A stretch of 23,747 nt of DNA, from assembly GCF_902489635.1 (NCBI RefSeq), contig NZ_CABUAN010000034.1, positions 1 to 23,747 on the forward strand, written 5' to 3'. The notes beneath the pieces are model-generated. The model saw only the letters and a list, made by a program, of their open reading frames with translations, was not told the origin of the DNA and did not search any database. This stretch comes from an uncultured Porphyromonas sp. (GTDB lineage Bacteria; Bacteroidota; Bacteroidia; Bacteroidales; Porphyromonadaceae). This document shows, in pieces, positions 7,567 through 15,888 of this stretch. How positions within the stretch are numbered: the first letter of the stretch is position 1; each line of letters starts with the position of its first letter. The position numbers were made by a program, and so were the translations under genes.

Positions 7567-9230
7567 AAAAAGCACTCTTACACTACCTCCAGGGAGTCAA
7601 AGCTAGGATTCCACAGCTAGTATGGCTACTGATTGCGATGCTAGCGATCTTGACGCTCAATAATCTGGTCATCAGAGGCCTGCTCTCTAAGAGTGCTACT
7701 TATCTATCTAGAGAAAACCTTCCCCTACTATGGGACACCCTCTGGATGGCTACGCTACTCTACATCATCCCCACTCTGATCCCCCATCGCATCACACGTC
7801 GGGTGGTCATCATCACCGAGCTAGTACTGATCAGTGCCATACAGATTATGGATCTCTACCTCGTCAGTACCTACCAGATGCCTTACTGCGATGCAATCGC
7901 CATCCCGATCTTTGCGACCAACCCCGGTGAGGCTCACGGCTTCTTTCAGTCGCTACGACTAGATATACCCTTTATGCTACGAGAGAGCGGCAAGCTCCTA
8001 CTAGCTATCTTCCTCCCGCTCGGCATCTCTTGGCTCATAAGTCGTGCTAAGAGTACTAAAGAGCAGCCCAACCCTTGTGACAAGCGCATCCAGCGATATA
8101 GCTCCAGGATCCTCTTTGTAATAGTTCTCGTTGGTACACACATACTCGGTATCAACTATCTGCGTCAGACGCGTATCGCCGCCAGCTCTGGAGTCATACA
8201 GTACAATGCACATGCACCTCTAGCTCGCCTCATGCTGAGTAGCGGGGAGCTATATAACAATGCAAAGCACTGCTCGCTAGACTACAAACCTCGACAAGCG
8301 ACACCTCAAGAGGTAACAGTAGACTCGCTCCTACCACCACACAACGTCGTGCTGGTCCTTGCCGAAGACATCTACCCGCACCTGATGCACTGCTACAACC
8401 CAGACATCAATGAGAATACACCAGCCATAGATTCGCTCCTACAGCTGGGCACTCTCATTCGTCTCGATAGCATCTACAGTGCCTCTGACAATGCAGCTCT
8501 AGCTGCTGCCTGGACGCTCTCTCTCTGCCCTAAGGATAGTCCTGACAGCTGGGACACCTATCCCTCTATTTATAGTATCTTTCGTGCAGCAGGCTACGAC
8601 ACCTATTGGCTAGACAACACTCCTCGCATAGCCCGTGGACTAGATGTCTACCCACAGCTAGCAGCCGACTGCGACCAGTACTTCTTTACCAATCTACGTG
8701 CAGACGATCAGGAGTGGACAGACCGCATCCCCTACGATGACGCAGTCCTCGACCAGCTCAAGCAGCTAGAGAGCCAGTCTCGTCTCACCACCATCCATCT
8801 CTTGGGAGCTCGTAGTAACATCTGGTGGCGCATCCCCGAGGAGTTCTGTAAGTACAATCGCCTATCGGCAAACATTGACATAGAGTTACCAGGCGATGCC
8901 CTAGACCACCTAGCTCAGTACTACAACGTCGTCTACTACCAGGACTACCTACTCAAGCAACTCATCGCACACTACCAGGAGACCCCCACGATACTTATCT
9001 ACTGCAGCCCGGTGGGTGTGTATAGTGAGTGGCACCCCTACTCCAGCGGGCCAGTTGCGCCCGAGATGAGAGGTCAGGTGCCGATGCTGCTCTACCTTTC
9101 CCCTGCTATGCAGCGCATCTCTCCCACGCTACGAGATCAGCTCCTGCAGCTCAACGCTGAGCGACACAACCTCAGCGACCTACCCGAGCTGCTGATGCGA
9201 CTCTCTAGCATCCGGGTCTCCCTCTCGTAG
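7563..9230 (+). CDS. Sulfatase-fold membrane protein lacking catalytic residues, paralogue of the preceding enzyme (555 aa)
   Basis: It has the same architecture as its upstream neighbour: membrane segments over about residues 18-200, then a periplasmic domain starting PHNVVLVLAED (259-269). The alignment is easy because PHNVV, HCY, ENTP, IDSLLQLG and the AAGY.TYW block are all shared. Yet the catalytic positions are changed. The Thr nucleophile of NTLTS is Ala311 in DNAAL, the SDH metal pair is SPV (482-484), and GSH is GAR (415-417). Only the Glu of the GES position (Glu268) and His412 remain. The frame is long and intact, so this is not a decayed gene. It starts at the ATG overlapping the upstream TGA, so it is translated in step with the enzyme. 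A role as structural or regulatory partner is inference. Confidence 0.82.
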   Translation: MKKALLHYLQGVKARIPQLVWLLIAMLAILTLNNLVIRGLLSKSATYLSRENLPLLWDTLWMATLLYIIPTLIPHRITRRVVIITELVLISAIQIMDLYLVSTYQMPYCDAIAIPIFATNPGEAHGFFQSLRLDIPFMLRESGKLLLAIFLPLGISWLISRAKSTKEQPNPCDKRIQRYSSRILFVIVLVGTHILGINYLRQTRIAASSGVIQYNAHAPLARLMLSSGELYNNAKHCSLDYKPRQATPQEVTVDSLLPPHNVVLVLAEDIYPHLMHCYNPDINENTPAIDSLLQLGTLIRLDSIYSASDNAALAAAWTLSLCPKDSPDSWDTYPSIYSIFRAAGYDTYWLDNTPRIARGLDVYPQLAADCDQYFFTNLRADDQEWTDRIPYDDAVLDQLKQLESQSRLTTIHLLGARSNIWWRIPEEFCKYNRLSANIDIELPGDALDHLAQYYNVVYYQDYLLKQLIAHYQETPTILIYCSPVGVYSEWHPYSSGPVAPEMRGQVPMLLYLSPAMQRISPTLRDQLLQLNAERHNLSDLPELLMRLSSIRVSLS

Positions 9231-9258
9231 CAGCCCCCCTATTACTCACATAACGCTC

Positions 9259-9300
9259 GCCACACCTATGAGACTTCGAGTCTCATTCGTGTGGCATTTT
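9259..9300 (+). terminator. Strong Rho-independent terminator of the sulfatase-fold operon
   Basis: GCCACAC (9259-9265) pairs with GTGTGGC (9289-9295), and ATGAGACT (9268-9275) pairs with AGTCTCAT (9279-9286). A 2x2 internal loop separates the two helices, the apical loop is TCG, and the T-run ATTTTTA follows. The stem core GAGACT/AGTCTC recurs in other terminators of this window. Confidence 0.85.
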
Positions 9301-9302
9301 TA

Positions 9303-9412
9303 GTTTCATACCTATGGCACTAGAGTTTCATACCTATGGCACTAGAGTTTCTTACCTATGAAACTGGAGTTTCTTACCTATGGCACTGGAGTTTCCTACC
9401 TATGAAACTAAA
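9303..9412. repeat. Five 22-bp tandem repeats
   Basis: Five head-to-tail units start at 9303, 9325, 9347, 9369 and 9391. Each reads GTTTCnTACCTATG followed by GCACTAGA, AAACTGGA, GCACTGGA or AAACTAAA. Units 1 and 2 are identical. In units 3 and 5 GTTTC and GAAAC form an inverted repeat; in units 1, 2 and 4 the second arm reads GGCAC. There are no spacers. The array starts two bases after the terminator and shares its CCTATGAnACT string. Related units lie at 18031-18084. Confidence 0.9.
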
Positions 9413-9474
9413 CTCTCCTCACAGAAGCTGCCAAGGCTACCCTAATTGATCTTTCTCTTGGGCGGGGCATCGTA

Positions 9475-9505
9475 TTGCTCAGTCACAAAACATTTCATAC
9501 CTTTG
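9475..9505 (+). promoter_or_regulatory. Promoter of the PepK-like protease gene
   Basis: TTG (9475-9477) and TACCTTTG (9498-9505) are 20 bases apart, a good Bacteroidota -33/-7 pair. Transcription would start near 9512. Confidence 0.65.
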
Positions 9506-9511
9506 TTGGGA

Positions 9512-9693
9512 GTCTGAGATTCGATCGGATGTGAAGATAATAGAGCCGAGTCATACCATCACACTAGTTGTAGATACCGCCACCATCCTGTGTGCGGTCG
9601 CTAGAGCGCACTATGACGGCATCTCATCTGAGCTTCAACAGATCACTCTACTTACCACTTAAACAACCATAGATATAATACTAACGAATAGTA
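9512..9693 (+). other. Long untranslated leader of the protease gene
   Basis: About 180 bases separate the predicted transcription start from the ATG at 9694, much longer than the roughly 30-60 bases seen for most other genes here. A GTGCG/CGCAC-type pairing near 9590-9612 is possible. I recognise no riboswitch or leader peptide. Confidence 0.35.
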
Positions 9694-12585
9694 ATGAATC
9701 ACCTAACGAATCGACTGATCTTACTGATCCTCATTCCGCTATGCTTGCTCACTGGAGCTAGCAGTGGCCTCGCACAGCAATCCTTCGGGGGCACACCACA
9801 GCTTCTCGGGGAGGGCACACTACGCACTGCGACAGCCGGCATATCGCTTGCTCCAGACTTTAACCCCCAAGACCTCATGCGCCGAGAGGCGTGGCACGAG
9901 GGGAGCTTGCAGCGCAAACCTTACAACGTCGGCAAGGTAGTCCCCTGCTCCATAGACTTCGCCACCGAGGCTGAGCTGATTGGCTCCGTAGCAGGCACTG
10001 ACATTTACCGACTAGAGATAGATATGGAGCAGAGTCCTGTAGGACTGAGCCTGTACTACTCAGACTTTTTCATTCCCCAGGGCGGACGTCTCTACATCTA
10101 CACTCCTGATGGCGAGCAGCTCCTCGGAGCCTACACACACGAGACGCATCCTAAGCATGGTGCCTTTGCCTCTGAGCCTCTGAGCGGTAGCAAGCTCATA
10201 CTAGACTATGAGGCTCCTCGTGGCTCTGCTATACCCTCTATCCAGATCAGTGGCGTAGGCTACCTCTACCGCTCTGTAATGCAGGCTAAGGTCAGTCCTA
10301 CCATAGAGAGGGAAGACGCTTCAGATCCGGGTAAGGATCGGTACTGCCAGCTCAACATCAACTGCCCCGAGGGAGACGACTGGCAGGAGCAGAAGAGCAG
10401 CTCGGTCATCTATATGCCTGTCTTCGCTAACGGCGATATGAGCTTGTGCTCAGGCAACCTGATCAACAATGTAAAGGGAGACTTCAAGCCCTACATCCTT
10501 ACAGCAGCACACTGCTCAGGCGAGGAGGGAACGGGAGACCCTATCGTAGGATCGTTCAAGGGTGGCTTTGGCATTGATCAGAGCAAGATGGATCAGTGGG
10601 TCTTTGGCTTTCACTATGAGAAGCCTCGCTGCAACAACAGCGACTACGGCTTCCAGACGACCAAGACACTCACTGGTGCTACCATCCGTACCTACACATC
10701 TCCCTTTGGGTACTCCGACGGTATGCTCCTGGAGCTCAAGGATGAGATACCTCTCGACTATCGTGTCTACTACTCAGGCTGGAATGCTACTGAGCAGACC
10801 TGGCAGAGTGGAGCGGGCATCCATCACCCAGCAGGAGATGCGACCAAACTGGCACTTTACAATAAGGGTATGACTCTCGGTCAGTGGTCCGAAGGTAATC
10901 CACAGAAGCCTACAACATTGGGCGGTAAGGATGATCACTACATACTTATGTTTCACACAGGCAATACCGAGGGAGGCTCCTCAGGGTCACCACTATACAA
11001 TGATAAGAAGGAGCAGATCGCTACCCTCACAGGAGGTATGATAGCTATCTGCTCTCAAGATGGCTACTATGGTCGCCTCAGCGCACACTTCAGTAAGTAT
11101 AGCGACAAGGGTGATCTATACCACATGGATATGTACCTCGATCCAGACAAGACAGGGCAGCGCGAGGTAACTGGCACTTGGCGTAAGGGCTACATGCCTT
11201 TTGCTCCTATACGTGCGCTACGTGGTAAGCTAAACCTCCAGGATCATCTCAAGGTAGAGCTAGAGTGGGATGCCGTACCTGCACACGCACAGGGCTACCC
11301 CATCAGCTATCAGATATACCGCAACGGCACGCTCCTCAAAGAGGTCACAGATGCTAAGTATACAGACCAGATCTCACATGATCTCACCGCTAAAGGCTCT
11401 GTCCACTACGCCGTAGAGGCTCTTTACAATGTCGATGGTAAGAAGATCGCTACCCCAGCAGCTTACCGGACTATCTATACGGGCAAGCTCGTCACAGAGG
11501 TAGATGCTAAGGTCAAGACGGATGAAGCAGGAGGCGTAACGGTCACTTGGGCACACCCCGTCAATGTGCAGACGATCTCTAAGATTGCTGATAGAGCAAA
11601 GATGAATCCAGCCAAAGCATCCTCTAAGTATGTAGGTGTACTTGCTTACAATGGATATCCTGAGATACGCTACTTTGACAAGTTCCGTCTAGGACAGTCG
11701 CCCTTTGAGCAGCCTCTATATGTACATCAGATCAATGTACTGCCAGTACTAAACGACAAGGGAGGAGCTCAGTGCATCTATCTACGCCAGAAGCTCAATA
11801 AAAATCGTGAATACGCCCAGTACTTTTCAGTACCCAAGGAGGGGCAAGGCTCCAATGGGTGGATGTCTATACCGCTTAGGAAGCCCTTTGAGCTGAACAT
11901 GGATGAGAATCTCGAGGTAGGCTTTAAGGTTCGGACGAGCTTCCCCCACGATGTGTACATCGATACAAACTCCAAGGATGAGTACATGGGGGTAGATGGC
12001 GGTCTTGCTGCAGTTTACATTGGCACGCCGTATAACCAGTTTGTTGGACTGCCTGAGCCCATCTTTACTACAAATGGCTATATGGCACTCGAGCTAGTCG
12101 TATCTGATAGTCCTACGCTCAGCGGTGACACGATCCGTGAGACCTTCACGCGTGGTTCGCTGCCCGTACCCTTCCCAGAGGTCAAGGGCTATGTGATCTA
12201 TCGTAACGATCAGAAGGTCGGTGAGACAGATCCCTCCGTACTCTCTTACAAAGATGCCGGGGGCAAGGGCGGAGATAACTACCGCATCGAGGTACTATAC
12301 GACGCTCCTGAGAAGCTAGGGATCGATAAGAGCATAAAGAGTACACAGCAACCTTACCTCTACCCCTCTGTAATACGAGACATGGCGACCCTAGCTGAGG
12401 CTGACGCGGCTCTGTCGCTACAGCTCTACGATCTCTCAGGACGCTGTCTCCTGACGCTACAAGGTGATGCACTACGTAGCTCTATCGACCTGACAGATCT
12501 ACCCGAAGGCTCATACATCGCGCTCATACGTACTATGCAAGAGACCTTTACGCAGAGAGTTATGATTAAACGAAATCAACTCTAA
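9694..12585 (+). CDS. Secreted Lys-C/PepK-like trypsin-fold serine protease with type IX sorting domain (963 aa)
   Basis: An extracellular S1-type endopeptidase. A signal peptide covers residues 1-28 (ending GLAQQ), followed by a probable propeptide to about 215. The catalytic domain (about 216-500) has LTAAHC (His273), SDGMLLEL (probable Asp342) and GNTEGGSSGSPL (Ser430), the arrangement seen in lysyl endopeptidases such as Achromobacter protease I and P. gingivalis PepK. Several cysteines (Cys218, 224, 252, 274, 313, 453) could form disulfides. A fibronectin-III-like segment (about 515-595) and a long beta-rich region follow. The last 70 residues (YDLSGRCLLTL ... LPEGSYIALI ... MIKR) match a type IX secretion C-terminal domain, so export across the outer membrane and surface attachment are expected. 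Lysine specificity is inferred from the family only. It has its own promoter. Confidence 0.9.
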   Translation: MNHLTNRLILLILIPLCLLTGASSGLAQQSFGGTPQLLGEGTLRTATAGISLAPDFNPQDLMRREAWHEGSLQRKPYNVGKVVPCSIDFATEAELIGSVAGTDIYRLEIDMEQSPVGLSLYYSDFFIPQGGRLYIYTPDGEQLLGAYTHETHPKHGAFASEPLSGSKLILDYEAPRGSAIPSIQISGVGYLYRSVMQAKVSPTIEREDASDPGKDRYCQLNINCPEGDDWQEQKSSSVIYMPVFANGDMSLCSGNLINNVKGDFKPYILTAAHCSGEEGTGDPIVGSFKGGFGIDQSKMDQWVFGFHYEKPRCNNSDYGFQTTKTLTGATIRTYTSPFGYSDGMLLELKDEIPLDYRVYYSGWNATEQTWQSGAGIHHPAGDATKLALYNKGMTLGQWSEGNPQKPTTLGGKDDHYILMFHTGNTEGGSSGSPLYNDKKEQIATLTGGMIAICSQDGYYGRLSAHFSKYSDKGDLYHMDMYLDPDKTGQREVTGTWRKGYMPFAPIRALRGKLNLQDHLKVELEWDAVPAHAQGYPISYQIYRNGTLLKEVTDAKYTDQISHDLTAKGSVHYAVEALYNVDGKKIATPAAYRTIYTGKLVTEVDAKVKTDEAGGVTVTWAHPVNVQTISKIADRAKMNPAKASSKYVGVLAYNGYPEIRYFDKFRLGQSPFEQPLYVHQINVLPVLNDKGGAQCIYLRQKLNKNREYAQYFSVPKEGQGSNGWMSIPLRKPFELNMDENLEVGFKVRTSFPHDVYIDTNSKDEYMGVDGGLAAVYIGTPYNQFVGLPEPIFTTNGYMALELVVSDSPTLSGDTIRETFTRGSLPVPFPEVKGYVIYRNDQKVGETDPSVLSYKDAGGKGGDNYRIEVLYDAPEKLGIDKSIKSTQQPYLYPSVIRDMATLAEADAALSLQLYDLSGRCLLTLQGDALRSSIDLTDLPEGSYIALIRTMQETFTQRVMIKRNQL

Positions 12586-12603
12586 AGGCTCTAAGTAAGC
12601 ACA

Positions 12604-12651
12604 AGGTAGCTGGGGGGAAGAGCCTCCTGCGAGACCTTCCCCTCAGCACCT
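12604..12651 (+). terminator. Hairpin after the protease gene
   Basis: GCTGGGGGGAAG (12609-12620) pairs with CTTCCCCTCAGC (12636-12647) with one G-T wobble. AGGT/ACCT extends the stem past a bulged A at 12608, and the loop is 15 nt. No T-run follows, so it may be a weak terminator, an mRNA 3'-end stabiliser, or allow read-through into the next gene 38 bases later. Confidence 0.5.
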
Positions 12652-12688
12652 AGCTTGACAGATTACAAACCCTAAACCAACAATTACC

Positions 12689-14149
12689 ATGATGAGGCTT
12701 ACAAGATCTATATCTCTACTCGTGATCGTCGCCCTCTCATCATATATATGGAGTGCGGCACAGGTAGACTGGGATGATGACGTATACTACGTCCCCTCCA
12801 AGACTTCTCAGCAAGATAGTCGCTCTAACGACCCGTGGGGCGACGATGAGTATCAGTATGACAATCAAGACCCTCTCGACGCTTACAACCGCCGTGGAGA
12901 GGAGTATCAAGGTACCCGAGGACAGAGCTACTCCTCATCACAAAAGCCTAAGAAAGGGGTCGGCAAGTATAGCCGTCGCATCATGCGCTTTCACAACCCC
13001 GCTACAGTATACATATACGACTCTGACAATGTAGATGTATACTACGACGAGGATGGTACCTACGGCATTTACAACTATCCCGATCGCTACGACTACGTAG
13101 CTGACCGCTACAACCCCGTAGGCATCTCTATCAATCTGTGGAGTCCCGGCTGGTACTCCTCTTGGGATTACTACTATGACTATATGTGGTACAGCTCCTG
13201 GTATCCATGGTACACGAATCGCTACCCCTACCCTTACAGCTGGGGTGGATACGGCTACTGGGGACCTTCTATTTGGTACACCAACCCCTGGTCATGGGGC
13301 GGTAGCTACTGGTACGGATACTATCCACACTACGGAGGCTATGGTTACGGTGCTGGCTACAACAATGGTTATTGGGACGGATACTATGCTGGCTCGTACG
13401 GCATCTACGACCCATACTATGGTAGCTATGTCAAGCCCTCGACCTACTACTCCAATGGTCGCCTAGGGAGTAGCTACTATGATAAGAGCAATAGCAGCAA
13501 TCCACGCGCCACGCGAGGCAACCAAGGCACCCTCTCGGGCAATGCTCGTAGAGGTTCGCTAGATCAGTCTACTTATAGCCGCAATGAGGTAGCCGACCGA
13601 GGCAATTTCTGGAAGGATGATCGCAATCGTGTCTATGACAATACGCAGGGACGCAGTGCTCGTGGATCATACGACCAGTCTACCGGCACACGCCGTGGCT
13701 CCACTGAGCAGTACCAGATGGGTTCCGCCCGCTCACGTCGTGGCTCCTACTTTGAGGATAGTAGCACGATAAGACAGGATCGTCAACTCTCCTCGCCAAG
13801 TCGCAGCTACGATGCTGGCTCTGCTCGCTCACGTCGTGGTAGCTACGACGCCTCAACGACTAGCCAGAGGAGAAGCTACGACACGTCAACTAACAGGAGA
13901 AGCTACGACACGCCAAGTAGAAGCTATCGCGAAAACAACAGCTCCTCTTCCGTACGCTCTAACCGTGGTAACAGCAGCTGGCAGGGAAGCTCCTCTAGCT
14001 CCTCCGCTCGCAGCAGTCGTAGCTACGACTCTCCCAGCAGCTCTAGATCTTCCTCTAGCAGCTTTGGATCTTCGTCCTCCTCATCACGGAGCAGCAGCTC
14101 GACTGGTAGCTCCTCTTCTTCTGGCCGCAGTGCTAGAGGACGCCGATAG
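12689..14149 (+). CDS. Secreted low-complexity protein: Tyr/Trp-rich middle, Arg/Ser-rich repetitive tail (486 aa)
   Basis: I do not recognise a function. A signal peptide covers residues 1-24 (cleavage near SAA/Q). Residues 25-150 are acidic and include KKGVGKYSRRIMRFHNPATVYIYDSDNVDVYYDEDG, which is the least repetitive and probably folded part. Residues 151-250 contain 43 Tyr or Trp among many Gly and Pro. From about 270 the chain is basic and Ser-rich, with repeated RRGSYD, SARSRRGSY and RRSYDTS units and a final run of Ser broken by Arg. There are no type IX sorting or membrane motifs. The ATGATG start is next to the signal peptide. The composition suggests an adhesive, matrix or envelope-associated disordered polymer. 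No promoter element is visible, so read-through from the protease gene is possible. Confidence 0.85.
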   Translation: MMRLTRSISLLVIVALSSYIWSAAQVDWDDDVYYVPSKTSQQDSRSNDPWGDDEYQYDNQDPLDAYNRRGEEYQGTRGQSYSSSQKPKKGVGKYSRRIMRFHNPATVYIYDSDNVDVYYDEDGTYGIYNYPDRYDYVADRYNPVGISINLWSPGWYSSWDYYYDYMWYSSWYPWYTNRYPYPYSWGGYGYWGPSIWYTNPWSWGGSYWYGYYPHYGGYGYGAGYNNGYWDGYYAGSYGIYDPYYGSYVKPSTYYSNGRLGSSYYDKSNSSNPRATRGNQGTLSGNARRGSLDQSTYSRNEVADRGNFWKDDRNRVYDNTQGRSARGSYDQSTGTRRGSTEQYQMGSARSRRGSYFEDSSTIRQDRQLSSPSRSYDAGSARSRRGSYDASTTSQRRSYDTSTNRRSYDTPSRSYRENNSSSSVRSNRGNSSWQGSSSSSSARSSRSYDSPSSSRSSSSSFGSSSSSSRSSSSTGSSSSSGRSARGRR

Positions 14150-14165
14150 TAGACACTTCTAAGGT

Positions 14166-14222
14166 ATGAGACTTGTATCATTAGCCACCGCACGCAGGTT
14201 CTGACTAATGGTCAAGTCTCAT
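14166..14222 (+). terminator. Long imperfect hairpin between the low-complexity gene and the barrel gene
   Basis: ATGAGACTTG (14166-14175) pairs with CAAGTCTCAT (14213-14222). Past a bulged T, ATCATTAG (14177-14184) pairs with CTAATGGT (14205-14212), giving about 18 paired bases and a 20-nt loop. The following TCGTTTAT is only modestly T-rich. The outer arm repeats the ATGAGACT core of the terminator at 9268. It may be a terminator or a leader structure of the next gene. Confidence 0.55.
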
Positions 14223-14249
14223 TCGTTTATACACCTATACTTATAAACT

Positions 14250-15866
14250 ATGCTTCGACACTATTTCATTCCCCTCATAAGCTCTGCTCTCCTACTCATC
14301 ACGGGGAGCTATCTATCCGCACAGACTCATGATAATGCGCTACGCTTTAGCACCGAGACACTCGATGGGACGGCTCGCTACCAAGCCATGGGAGGAGCCT
14401 TCGGTGCCGTAGGTGCTGACTACAGTAGCTTACGACAAAACCCCGCAGGACTAGGACTCTTCCGCAGTAACGAGATACAGGGGACCATCGCTTTCGGACA
14501 AAACCTGGACCAAGCGACTTGGTACGAAGAGCACTACAAGAAGGGGCGCACCGCCTTCAGCGGCAATATGTCTGTCGTGCTGGCGACTCCACTCAGAGGG
14601 TCTGGCCTAACCTTCAATCTGGCTCTAGGCTTCTACCAGCGTCAGAGCTTCGCACGCACCTTTGATATAAGCAACCATCAGGTTACTAAGTACTCGCTAG
14701 CAGACTATGCTGCCTTTATCACACCGACCAATGTCTCTTCCAAGGATCTCCTCGGCAAGAACGCTTATGGGAGCGTCCCCGCACCGTGGCTCGCCATACT
14801 AGGACATGGAGCTGGCTGGACAGTGCAGCGTCCAGAGGGCTTCTACGAGAGTGCCTTCAACTACAATGATAAGGGGGGAATCTTAGGGCCGAGCAATTCG
14901 CAGCTACGAGTCAACGAGCGTGGAGGCATCCAGGACTTCGACTTCACCGGTGGACTCAACTACAACGACCGCCTATACTTCGGTCTAGGTCTTAAGATCA
15001 GTGCGCTAGACTATCGCATGAACTCTTACTACGGAGAGGACTTCATAGACAAGGATTATCTAGAGCTGGCCAACGAGCTTCGCACCTCTGGCTCGGGTGC
15101 ATCGGTTAGCTTCGGTGTGATAGCTCGTGTCTCTGATCATCTACGCCTAGGAGCTGCCGTACAGACACCCACATGGTTCACACTGCAAGACAACTACGTA
15201 GCAGGAGCCGAGTCCCGATATTCACGAGCTTTAGATACCCTAGGCAATCCTTTACCAAAGGAGAAGTGGACAGTCAAGGATCAAACACCTGACGATGCTG
15301 CTTGGCGCTACCAGCTGCAGACTCCCACAAAGATCGTCCTCAGTGGAGCCTTCGTCGGGCGGCATGGCATGCTGAGCCTCGACTATGAGCTAGCCAACTA
15401 CTCGGGCATCCAGCTCAAAGACACCTATGGCCCCTTTGTCGATGACAACAAACTGATGAAGGAGTACTTCACCCCGATGCAGAGTACCCTACGTCTCGGT
15501 GGTGAGCTGAGAGTCTCTCCTCAGTTTAGCCTCCGTGCGGGTGGCTACTGGAGACAAGCTCCTATGAAGGCAAGCTTCGACTCCGATCCTAAGCAGAGTG
15601 CCAAGATACCTGTCAACGAGGCTGGTACCGTGCCACACTACGAGATCGTCGGTATGGGCTACGGTGTCACGGGCGGACTAGGCTGGCGCTTCTCTCCTTC
15701 CTCTTATATAGATCTAGCGGTCGTCTATCAGGGACAAAAGTCTCACATGTACCCCTTTCCGACTCGCTACTATGCGGACAATGGCGAGCAGCTCACGACG
15801 CCTCAAGCTATCCAACTACAGAAGCACCGCATCTACGGGGTAGCTACCTTCGGCTTTAAGTTCTAA
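14250..15866 (+). CDS. FadL/OmpP1-like outer membrane beta-barrel protein (538 aa)
   Basis: A signal peptide (residues 1-24, ending YLSAQ) is followed by RYQAMGGAFGAVGADYSSLRQNPAGLGLF (about 43-71). This is the N-terminal signature of the Bacteroidota OmpP1/FadL/TodX-like transport barrels, with the conserved GGAF..VG.D and NPAGL strings. The remainder alternates polar and hydrophobic residues in many amphipathic strands and ends HRIYGVATFGFKF, with the terminal Phe typical of outer membrane barrels. Length is usual for the family. FadL relatives carry hydrophobic molecules across the outer membrane; the ligand here is unknown. The EcsC-like gene follows 22 bases later, so the two probably form one transcript. 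Confidence 0.85.
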   Translation: MLRHYFIPLISSALLLITGSYLSAQTHDNALRFSTETLDGTARYQAMGGAFGAVGADYSSLRQNPAGLGLFRSNEIQGTIAFGQNLDQATWYEEHYKKGRTAFSGNMSVVLATPLRGSGLTFNLALGFYQRQSFARTFDISNHQVTKYSLADYAAFITPTNVSSKDLLGKNAYGSVPAPWLAILGHGAGWTVQRPEGFYESAFNYNDKGGILGPSNSQLRVNERGGIQDFDFTGGLNYNDRLYFGLGLKISALDYRMNSYYGEDFIDKDYLELANELRTSGSGASVSFGVIARVSDHLRLGAAVQTPTWFTLQDNYVAGAESRYSRALDTLGNPLPKEKWTVKDQTPDDAAWRYQLQTPTKIVLSGAFVGRHGMLSLDYELANYSGIQLKDTYGPFVDDNKLMKEYFTPMQSTLRLGGELRVSPQFSLRAGGYWRQAPMKASFDSDPKQSAKIPVNEAGTVPHYEIVGMGYGVTGGLGWRFSPSSYIDLAVVYQGQKSHMYPFPTRYYADNGEQLTTPQAIQLQKHRIYGVATFGFKF

Positions 15867-15888
15867 TCCTCTATATATCCACAGAACC

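Noticed and set aside
7563..9230. Calling the second sulfatase-fold gene a pseudogene
   Set aside because: The frame is intact over 555 codons with conserved architecture and a coupled start; only the catalytic residues are lost, which points to a pseudoenzyme rather than decay.
9303..9412. CRISPR array
   Set aside because: The 22-bp units abut directly with no spacers, and no cas gene is present.
13812..14162. Alternative-frame 116-codon open frame in the low-complexity gene
   Set aside because: Its Ala/Leu/Thr-rich translation is what the repetitive Ser/Arg coding sequence yields in another frame; it has no independent start signal.
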